Assembly: GCF_022605725.1 (NCBI RefSeq)
Contig: NC_065564.1
Span: 4,690,698 to 4,754,697 of the forward strand
DNA: 64,000 nt
From: Anthonomus grandis grandis
Lineage: Eukaryota; Arthropoda; Insecta; Coleoptera; Curculionidae
Reading direction: 5' to 3'
Position numbers and translations under genes: made by a program. Shown here in pieces: positions 55,113-64,000 of this stretch (the stretch's first letter is position 1; every line of letters begins with the position of its first letter). The notes below the pieces were generated by a model. The model was not told the origin of the DNA and searched no databases. It worked only from the letters and a program-made list of their open reading frames with translations.

Positions 55113-57350
55113 AATATATATTCAATATTTAATTTAATAACACTGTTTATTTAAGTTTGATATAATTTTACATATAAATACTTAGTATAAAAACAGCGTT
55201 ATTAGATTGGATAATATGGACTGAAAATATTCTGCAAATGACTTCAAATTTAAATATCGTGCAATAGATCGTGTTTAAATTTCCCGCCACACGCCACCCA
55301 AGTTTATCGCCCTCGTTTTTGTCAACAACGTCAATAGAGCTGCCAACGGAATTTCTGTCTGATCATTAGGCAACACGCATTTCTCTTAATTTGTGATCTG
55401 TGAGTACGTTGTGAGTTGTGATTGGTCTTTTCCGTCCTCCATCCTGGATTTCGGTAAACTAAGGTGATTTTTGACATTACAACAGCCTTGTGATAGGTGC
55501 AACGTGGCGTTTATTACCAGCCTAATTATTGTTGTACTAAGTAATATTTTTTTGTTTACGAAGGATAAGGATAAATGCCTAACCCAAAAATACCAGTTAC
55601 ACGAAAAGTAAATGTTGTTATCCCATATACTTCCACTGGACAGCCAATAAGTACTATCCAAAGGACGTCTCTGTGATCACCTTGAGATGATCTCATTTGC
55701 GTTCCAAAAGAACGTCCCTGAGATGTCCCATAGACTTCATGAGATTTAAAGGGACGTCCTTGGGACTAATGCTGCCTAAGAAAATCGACCTTCTAAGCAA
55801 GATATGGCATTAAAGAGTGAAGCAACAACAAGTCCGAGTGACAGAAAAAAACCTCTTTTGCAAAAAACCTGCAGCTGTCGCCTCTCTCTGATTCGTTTCT
55901 TTCCGTTTTGGCAGCTCCTGACAAGTTGTACACGCCGCAATAACTCACTGCAAGAATAATAATTAAAACGCGATTTATGTATGTATGTACGAGGAATGAG
56001 GCGAAACCATTAGCATTTAATCCGGGCAGGAAGAAGAACGTTTCGTTCTTCGGCTACATATGGGCAGTGGCGTGTAAACTGACTCAAAAAAACTATCCAA
56101 ATAATATCGGGGGAGGCCCCCGGGGGGCCAATAAGCAAGAAACAGCCCCAATATCAAGTCAAAACTTAATTTGTGTATTACGACTTATTGATTTCCCTTG
56201 AGCGCCATGAATATTTGTAACTTCATTTATGGAAGGTACATATACGTAATTGGGTTAGGAGCCATGATTTAATTGCTTTTCAGATTATTATTGTGGGGGG
56301 AACTTTATTTTAATAAAAATACCAAAAGGTGTTAGTCAAACCAATCGTCATCAATCGGGTCCAGTCTCTTATCTCGATCTCGGCTTCTTCTAAAAATGAG
56401 GGGCGATAATTAAAGATACCTTGGGAACAGAAAGGTCGCGGAGTGGCGAAGCACAAGAAGAAGAAGACAGACGAAGAAACGAGGGCAATAACAACAGCAG
56501 TAAAAAAAAGATAAATATTGGGATGGGGGACCAATGAGGGAGCAGAGAAGGACAGGTGGCAATCGCGGTGACTGCTACAGAGTTCTTCTTGTTTGGTGTG
56601 TTTATAATCGGTGCCGAGAGGATGGACCGCAATCAGTGGCGGCACCACCATACTATTATTATAATAAAACAATTCCACACTTGCATAAGGGATGAATAAA
56701 ACCATGTCTCCTTTTCCTTCCTCCCTAAATTGACCAACTGGACCCGTCTTAATCACCCAGCATATTATCTCTATACCCACATTCTTCAACGTTACTCAAC
56801 TCACTCACATATATATATAATTTTTTTATTTAAAATCGACCGTACCAAATGGATAATGGCCACCGGGTTCACTAATAATGTATCATTTCTCAGTTATGTG
56901 ACGGTTTAGATACCGAGTGAGTGCCCCCGTATATGTTTCTTTGTGTACACATAATTTCGAACTTCCTCAGAATCAGGTTTTATATGGGTGCAAACTATAA
57001 ATATTCCAATAAAAAAAAATTTTATGTAGTGCGCCATTAGTGCCACCGGTATCGACCTTTAAAGGCCATATTACATGCTATGAAGGTGAGGTGAATCATT
57101 AGATTTTTCTTCTTGTTTTATGAGCTGGTCTTTGTAATGAGAAATCGGGAACATTCTGGGAATTAGGTATGTTGAACCAAAACTCCCGATACCTTTACAT
57201 GCCCAATAAAAATAATGAAAAATGGCTTCAAAAAGAGAGTTAAAAAAAAACCCTGCTCTATATAAACCGTTAAAAAGAAAATGCCATAACCTGAAGAACA
57301 ATGAGGAAATTGCTTCAGTTGTTGGGCTGTGCCTGATTGGTCATTAAGGA
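55113..57350. other. Unique sequence with unassigned open frames
   Basis: No repeat period is visible. A cluster of GGACGTC-like motifs (GGACGTCTCTGTGATC, AACGTCCCTGAGATGTCCC, GGGACGTCCTTGGGAC) lies at 55660-55770. A short reading frame starting at 55577 (MPNPKIPVTRKVNVVIPYTS onward, 32 residues) precedes it. I recognise neither. A (TA)n tract lies near 56810-56820. Confidence 0.4.
56310..56789 (-). CDS. Unrecognised 159-residue open frame
   Basis: This is the longest open frame of the stretch outside satellites. It has one hydrophobic segment at about residues 92-115 (YLFFTAVVIALVSSSVFFFL), which could span a membrane, and no domain that I know. An overlapping minus frame at 56390-56632 exists, so chance is likely. 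No clear splice sites, poly(A) signal or promoter frame it. I list it only because its length and local G+C exceed the surroundings, and I would not name a function. Confidence 0.15.
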   Translation of the reverse strand: MKNVGIEIICWVIKTGPVGQFREEGKGDMVLFIPYASVELFYYNNSMVVPPLIAVHPLGTDYKHTKQEELCSSHRDCHLSFSAPSLVPHPNIYLFFTAVVIALVSSSVFFFLCFATPRPFCSQGIFNYRPSFLEEAEIEIRDWTRLMTIGLTNTFWYFY

Positions 57351-60300
57351 AAGTCTGCAAGTATTTGAAAAAACTATTGTTTCAAGTACTTAAAGGAAAT
57401 CAAAGATTCGTCGGTCGCTTGCAACAAGGGGAAAATTATTAAGTACCTGGAAAAGTGTATGAAATGACCTGCAGTTGCGAACGTTCTGTTTTTCAGGGAT
57501 TAATTTCTCATTAATTACAGGCAGTTGAAGGAGAAAATTGCTTTTCAGGCAACCAAGAATTATTGACCTTCTTATGGGTGTAAGGTCAGTTTCCAGAATC
57601 AGATTTCCATATCTCCCTAATAATTGAAGTCATTCCCTATTTCCAGAAAGCTAGTCCCTTCAAAAGACTACGAAACAAGGAATAGATGCCTAGAACAATG
57701 GAAAATGACTTCAGATATGTGAAAGCCTGAAAAGTTGATTAATTACAGGCAGTTGAAGGGGAAAATTGCTTTTCAAGATTTTCTGTCTCATGGAAGTCAG
57801 TTTAATTTTATTCCAGGCAATTGAAATAATTTTCTATTTTCAGAAAACTTAGTTTTACTTTTTCCATGCTCTTTTCAAAAGACTACGAAACGAGGAATCA
57901 ATGCCTGGAAGAATGGAAAATGACTTCAGATATGTGAAAGCCTGAAAAGTTGATAAATTACAGGCAGTTGAAGAAGAAAATTGCTTTTCAAGATTTTCTG
58001 TCTCATGAAAGTCAGTTTAATCTTATTCCAGGCAATTGAAATCATTTCCTATTTTCAGAAAACTAGTTTTACTTTTTCCATGCTCTTTTCTAAGGACTAC
58101 GAAACGAGGAATCAATGCCTGGAAGAATGGAAAATGAGTTCAGATATGTGAAAGCCTGAAAAGTTGATAAATTACAGGCAGTTGAAGGGGAAAATTGCTT
58201 TTCAAGATTTTCTGTCTCATGGAAGTCAGTTTCATCTTATTCCAGGCAATTGAAATCATTTTTTTTTTTCAGAAAACTTAGTTTTACTTTTTCCATGCTC
58301 TTTTCAAAAGACTATAAAACGAGGAATCAATGCCTGGAAGAATGAAAAATTACATCAGATGAAGAACTGGTGGAAATCAGAAGAAGAACTGAGCTGGAAA
58401 TACTTTGGAAAAATTGCCTGAAACATTTTAAGTACTTAGAGGAAATTGAAAGTGGCCTAGATAACGTGAAAAACGACGAAGTTGAAAATAGCTTTTCAAG
58501 CAGTAAATTCGATTTTTCCTTCCTGGCAATTGAGACATTTTCTATTTATTGCCGGAGAACGAAGTATACATTTTTTTCAGGTTGTTTGGACTATTCAAAG
58601 GACCACCAACATCGAATTGAAACTACAGGAATAAGTGAAATTGAAAATGACTGCCTGGAATGAGTGAAAAATTACTTTTAGGTACCTGAATTTTTTTAAA
58701 AATCCTGCACTGACATTTTCTCTTTTTAAGACATTAATTCTTGATAACTTACAGGCAGTTGAAGGAGAAAGTTGCTTTTTAGGCAACAAAGGAAGATTTT
58801 CTTTATTATGTGAATGAGTCGAGTCTGTTTTCTTTTTCTTCCAGGCATTTGAAGTCATTTTCTGGTTTCTTGTTCCTTCCAGGTACTGAATTCTAGCCTC
58901 AGGCAGTAAATTCTATATTTTTTCCTGGCAATTAAAGGCATTTTCTACTATTTCCAGAAAACTGATTTTAGGCCTATTTTTTAAGGCCGTTTAGACACTT
59001 TAAAGGGCCACCAACTTTAAATTGATATTATTATTCCAGGAATTAATCCCTGGAAAAATGGAAAATGAATGAAGAATTGACTTGGAAAAACTGCCTTAAA
59101 TACTTTAGAAGTATTTAAAGGAACTTAAAAAGGACTGCCTAGAATAAATGAAAAACGACTTTTTGATGCCTGAAAATATGAAAATTTCTCATAAATTACA
59201 GGCAGTAGATATAGTAGGTAGTAAGATTTTTTTTCAAGCTGTTTGGACACTTTAAAGGACTACCAACATTGAATTGAAATTTTTGATCCAAGAATAAATA
59301 CCTGGCAGACTTGAGAATTAATTGAGATATGTGGAAAGCAGAAGAATTTACTTGGAAAAACTGCCTGTAATATTTTAAGCATTTAGAAAAAAATTGGAAA
59401 TGACTGCCCGAATCAACTAAAAAATGACTTTCAAATGTCTGAAAAGTTTGAAAAATTGTGTGGGATAAGTGAAAAGCGAATTTTAATTACCTGAAACTTA
59501 ATAAATTGCCTGCAGTGATATTTTCTAATTTTCAGGCATTAATTCTTAATTACAATTAAATAATTACAAGCAGTCGAAGCCAAAAGTGGCTTTTCAAGCA
59601 GTTAATGAAGATTTTTCTTCTATACAATATTAAGTAGAACTTTATTTTTCTTTTATTTTCCTATTATCAGAAAACAAGTAAAAGTGCCTGGACGAATGGA
59701 AAATGTCTGGATTGAAAAACTGTCTAAAACACTTTATTAAGTACTCAACGAAAATGACTGTCTGATTTAAGTGAAAAAAAACGACTGAAAAAAGAAGCTG
59801 TTATCTGAATTATACCTGTAGTTTAGCATTTAAAAAAAAATCGTTTTTGGTTATTCTAAGAATCTAGAAAATTACTTCAAAAGCCTGGAAAAAAATATTT
59901 ATTTATTGCATATTATATATTGAAGTAAATCAGCATTACTTGCCTGAAAATGGTAAAACTGCCTTTTTGCTTTAACTGCTTGTAAGTTATTTGAGCATTT
60001 GAAGTACTTTTCTGGATGTTTCAAGCATATGAAGTTACTTTCTCGTTTTTTACAGGAATTTAAAGTAATTAGAATAAATGAAAAACGATTTTTTAAGTGC
60101 CCTGTTCCAGGCAATTGAAGCCATTTCCTACTATTTTCAAAGAATTGAGACAATTTCTTTTTTAAGGTAATTAAAACAGACATTTTTTGACACTGCAAAA
60201 AACAACCAATTGAAATGATTGATCCAGGGATAGGTGCCTGGACGAAAGGAAAGTAACTTCTGATATGTGGAAATTAAATTGAAAAAGGCAAAGAACTGAC

Positions 60301-60900
60301 TATAGTTGCCTACCTAAAGAAATACAAAATGCTTGAAATACTTCAAGTATTAAAAGGAAATTTGATACTGACTGCCTCGAATAAGTAAAAAACGACTTTA
60401 AGTACCTGAAAAAAATAGAAAACCACTGGAAATTAAAGAAATTTTCTAGTACTATTAAGCAACAAGTAAGATTTTGGTGGATTTCCTAATGGGCAGTCAA
60501 ATTATAGAAGAAAAACAAAACTACTAAGTGCCTAAATTACTTAAAGGAAACTTGATAACAACTGCCTGGAATATTTGAAAAGCGACTTTAAGTGCCTGAA
60601 AAAACTAGAAAATGACCTGAAATTTTCATCCAGTAATAAATGCATGGAGATAAAGGAAATTACTTCAGATATGTGCGGAAACAAGAGGAATACATGAAAG
60701 TACTTAATACTGGAATGGATGAAAAACGACTTTAAGTGCCTGGAACATAAAAACACATTTCTGGTATATAAAAAGGATGTTTCTGAATATACAGCTTTCT
60801 TTAAGAAGTTAAGGAGCCCCAAGAAGACGAAGACGAACGATCTATTTAAACTCCACATATCTGCAAGACTCGCCACGCATCTTAAGTGCGTAATTTCCAG
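57351..60900. repeat. TTCCAGG repeat field with both orientations and a 215-bp tandem block
   Basis: From about 57510 to 58360 a unit of about 215 bp recurs (ATTACAGGCAGTTGAAGG near 57742, 57957 and 58173). Each unit carries the motif forward (TTCCAGGCAATTGAAAT) and reversed (CAATGCCTGGAAGAATGG), so single transcripts could fold back. The rest, to 60900, is the same vocabulary in decayed form. Frames at 58370-58663, 59899-60198 and 60541-60876 are repeat-derived. Confidence 0.8.
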
Positions 60901-61260
60901 TTAAACGCGTGTGAACAAGTTGTACGTCCACTTAAGTACATATACACACACAGGTACTTTACGTATGATTACTTTTATGCCTAGACCGCTCCGTTAATGA
61001 TACGTTTAAAATAGTTTTAAAGAAAATCCCTCTCTTCGGCCGGGATAATAACCCGCCATTTCGGTGCCAATTAAACAAGTAGCAGCAAAATAAACCGACA
61101 CGACTAAGGAAAAGGAAGATTATACCTGCGAGGTAATAAAAATGACCAAGCAGCACACGGACCTAATGGGCGACGAGTTGTAGCGGAAAGTTAATTATTA
61201 TTAGTTTTTTTTTTGCAAATTGATTGAAGTCAATGGAAATAAATTGAATAAGGCGTAAGT
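60901..61260. other. Unique interval inside the repeat field
   Basis: Complexity is normal, with a short CACACACA tract near 60945. A 65-residue minus frame has no recognisable domain. Confidence 0.45.
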
Positions 61261-63130
61261 AAATGGCTACAACTGCAGCTTTTTTTACAGCACTTTAAAG
61301 TCGTTTTTCACCAGTTCCAGGCAGTCATTTCAAATTTTCCCAAGTCTTTTTCTATTTTTATCAAACAATTGCAGTTTCTGCGAAATAATTTTCTATTGCT
61401 TTCAGATTTTTTTAGCTCGGAAACAAAAGAAAATTGCCAATTTTCTAATTTTTTCAGGCACTTTAAAGTCGTTTTTCACCTGTTTCAGGCAGTAATTTTC
61501 AATTTCCTCTTAAGTAATTTAATAAAAACATATGCAGTTTATGAAAACGGACTTTTGTTAATTTAAAGTAAGGAAAAATGGCTTTGATTGCTTTAAGTAA
61601 GAAAAAAATTAGTTTACGATCCCAAATATATGAAAATGGGAGGAAATAGGATTTTTTTTTCCAGGCAATTTATTTATATGTTTCAATGATTTGAATACTT
61701 TTGATTTTCTTAATGCATGCTTGAAGTCATTTTCCATTTTTTCCAGGCCGTTGAAGCAGCAATTTACTTTTTTTTAAATCAATTTATTCAAATTTTTTGA
61801 GTACTTCAAGCAGTTATCCTCATTCCAAGCCTTTTTCCTTTATTTTTTAAGGCAAGTGAAATTGGTTTTTGAATAGAAAAATGGCTGAAAAAAACTACTT
61901 TAACAATGAATGATTGATTACTGAAACTTTGATGTGTCTGAATTACTTCAGGCACATCAGATTTTCCACAACAACACAACATATCCCTGAAGTAATTTTC
62001 TAAACGCTTCAACGATTCTGTTAATTGCGTGGAAAAACAGGAAAAGTCTTCAATTGCCTTTAAGAATTAAAAACTTTGATTAACATTCATGAAAGATATT
62101 GAACTTCTTTAATCGCAGGTCATTTTCAATTTTTCCAGGCAATCAAAGCAGCAATTTACTATTTTTCCAGACAATTTATTCACATTTTTTGGAGCACTTG
62201 AAGGAGTTTTCCTCCTTACAAACAGTTGAACTCAATGTCCAAGAGTTTTCATTTTTTTAAGACAAATGAAAGTGTTTTTTGTATAGGAAAATAGGCTCAA
62301 AAAAACGTCCTAAAAATTTACTTTACGATCCTAAAAATAGGAAAATGACTTTAAGTGTAATGTAGCCTGTAATGTAGACCTTGAAAGTTGTTCTTCATTT
62401 GTTTTAGGCAGTAATTTCAAATTTCCCCTAAATGATTTTCTATTTTTATCAAACAATTACAGTTTTTCCAAACAGACTTTTGTTGAATGAAAACAAGGGC
62501 AAATGGCTTCGACTGCCTGTAAGTAATAAGAAAATTAGTTTGCGATCCTGAAAATAGGAAAATGACATCAATTGCAGCTGATTTTCTATTTTTTCAGGCA
62601 CTTTAAAGTCGATTTTCACTTATTTCAGGCAGTAATTTTCAATTTCTTTTGAGCAACTTTCTATTTTTATCAAACAATTGCAGTTTTTATAAACAGACTT
62701 TTTTTGGTTGAAAATAAAGGAAAATGACTTCGACTTCTTGTAAGTAATAAAAAAATTAGTTTACGATCCTGAAAATAGAAAAATGCCTTCAATTGCAACT
62801 AATTTTCAATTTTTACAAGCATTTTAAGGTCGTTTTTCACTAGTTTTAGGCAGTAATATTCAATTTCTTTTGAGCAACTTTCCATTTTTATCAAACAATT
62901 GCAGTTTTTGCAAACCGACTTTTGTTGCTTGAAAATAAGGGAAAATGACTTCGACTTCTTGTAAGTAATAAAAAAATTAGTTTACGATCCTGAAAATAGG
63001 AAAATGCCTTCAATTGCAACTAATTTTCAATTTTTCCAGGCACTTCAAAGTCGTTTTTCACTTGTTTCAGGCAGTAATTCTTAAATTCCTTTGTGAACTT
63101 AAAGCAATTTTCAATTTCTTAGATTGTTTG
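61261..63130. repeat. TTCCAGG-type repeats with a 222-bp tandem unit
   Basis: The unit holds TTAGTTTACGATCCTGAAAA, TTTTTCCAGGCACTTTAAAG, GTTTCAGGCAGTAATTTTCA and TATTTTTATCAAACAATTGC. Its landmark recurs near 62535, 62757 and 62979 (222 bp), with diverged copies near 61610 and 62322. No gene is supported. Confidence 0.82.
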
Positions 63131-64000
63131 CACACAGTGAAGTAGTATTCGATTTTTTACAGAAAAATTGCATAAAAATTCTTTAGTAACACATTTATCG
63201 AAACTATCCCGATTTTCTTTAGAATAAAGTTACTTGGCCACCTTCTTTTTTTCAAGTGAGGTGCTTAACCTCTCACAAACCACCACCACATGCGAAGAAC
63301 CTCGTTCAAATTTATTATTTTTAAGAGGCGGATGCTTAAAAACCCAAACGATTAAATCATACTGAAAGATTTCCCACAGCCAGTTTTTTTTCATACTATC
63401 TCGCTTTATCACGTGTTGGCGGTGTACATTTACATGATGATGATGCTTGCCATATGGCCCTTCTTCTCGTCTAGGGACTACTAGATATAATTACGTATCT
63501 TGTGAAGAAAGGTCCTTAAAAAGGTGTCAAGGTCGGACTTTATTTTTTAAATCTGGAGTGAGGCAGGTGACGAGAGGGAAAAAAAAGAAATCCGAAAAGG
63601 CACCAACATTGTACATACATAAAAATCGGAGAAATCGCTTCGGTTTTAATGTTTAACGACCACCTGTTCCCTCGTTTCGAAATGCCGATGCCCGTTTGCT
63701 CGAAGCCCTGAGAAAAAGAACAGGTGCCCATTTTATATGTAAGCAAACGAGTTTTTGGTTCTCTCTTGATTTTAGCGTTGGGGTGAGATTTTTTTTTTGG
63801 TACCATAAACACATTACACGCATGTTCCGTACACAGATTTGCCCAGAAGCTCTTTTTTTTTTAGTCTTCACATTCTTATGGTAATATATGAGATTTCTCA
63901 CGTGAAAACAATTACCTCTAAGCAGCTTCCTATTCTCAGCCGTTTTTAAGCGAAATTACAGTCACAAAAAAAGGCCCAACCAGAAGCCAACTGAACAGAG
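63131..64000. other. Unique sequence at the right edge
   Basis: Normal complexity with several overlapping short frames on both strands (63447-63656, 63540-63812, 63653-63901 and 63696-63884). None is recognisable, and the overlaps argue against real coding. Confidence 0.4.

Noticed and set aside
56390..56632. 80-residue hydrophobic minus frame overlapping the 159-residue frame
   Set aside because: It is a shadow in another frame, rich in Leu and Phe from A/G-rich template, with no domain.

Overview
The window is A+T-rich eukaryotic DNA, most probably from an insect or other arthropod. The evidence is a Tc1-like DD34E transposon remnant, LINE fragments, a TA-flanked MITE, several satellite families and spliceosomal-type GT..AG mini-exons. 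No conserved protein-coding gene of normal size could be recognised on either strand. Nearly all long open frames lie inside tandem repeats, where they persist because the repeat period is a multiple of three or the repeat is palindromic.

Layout. 0-2 kb: a satellite of about 354 bp. 2.7-9.3 kb: a 183-bp satellite organised as a 550-bp trimer, with TGACA-rich edges. 10.2-21.9 kb: irregular repeats built on TTTTCCAGGCAGTTGAAGT, interrupted by a Tc1-like element (12.2-13.3 kb) and a 1.42-kb segmental triplication (15.2-18.6 kb). 22.5-23.4 kb: LINE fragments on the minus strand. 24.8-28.5 kb: a 186-bp satellite split by a unique spacer. 29.0-30.0 kb: six mini-exon-like modules on the plus strand, followed by a 430-bp tandem repeat. 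33.7-34.0 kb: a CpG-rich promoter-like island. 34.3-36.4 kb: a 187-bp satellite. 37.5-41.9 kb: an array of long hairpin-forming repeats. 41.9-43.8 kb: a composite RNA-structure locus. 44.2-45.9 kb: TGACA-rich repeats. 47.8-54.8 kb: two copies of another repeat family, a MITE, and a second mini-exon series on the minus strand with a 645-bp satellite in one intron. 57.4-63.1 kb: more TTCCAGG repeats, partly in inverted orientation.

The most notable region is 37.5-43.8 kb. It holds three type I hammerhead ribozyme motifs, two in tandem on the minus strand with cleavage sites exactly 180 bp apart and one on the plus strand. Between them lie four related hairpins with an invariant GTGTGCTC loop and compensatory changes in the stems, and an apparently perfect palindrome with arms of about 420 bp that ends in G-rich and C-rich heptamer tracts. 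To the left are about ten imperfect hairpins, the first with two 163-nt arms. Together this looks like a locus whose transcripts would be strongly double-stranded and partly self-cleaving, for example a hairpin-RNA or small circular RNA source. Transcription and activity cannot be judged from sequence alone.

The second notable theme is the two series of 40-80-nt modules bounded by good acceptor and donor sites. Their starts are similar to one another, but their lengths do not keep a reading frame, so they suggest a multi-exon noncoding RNA or a fast-evolving micro-exon gene.
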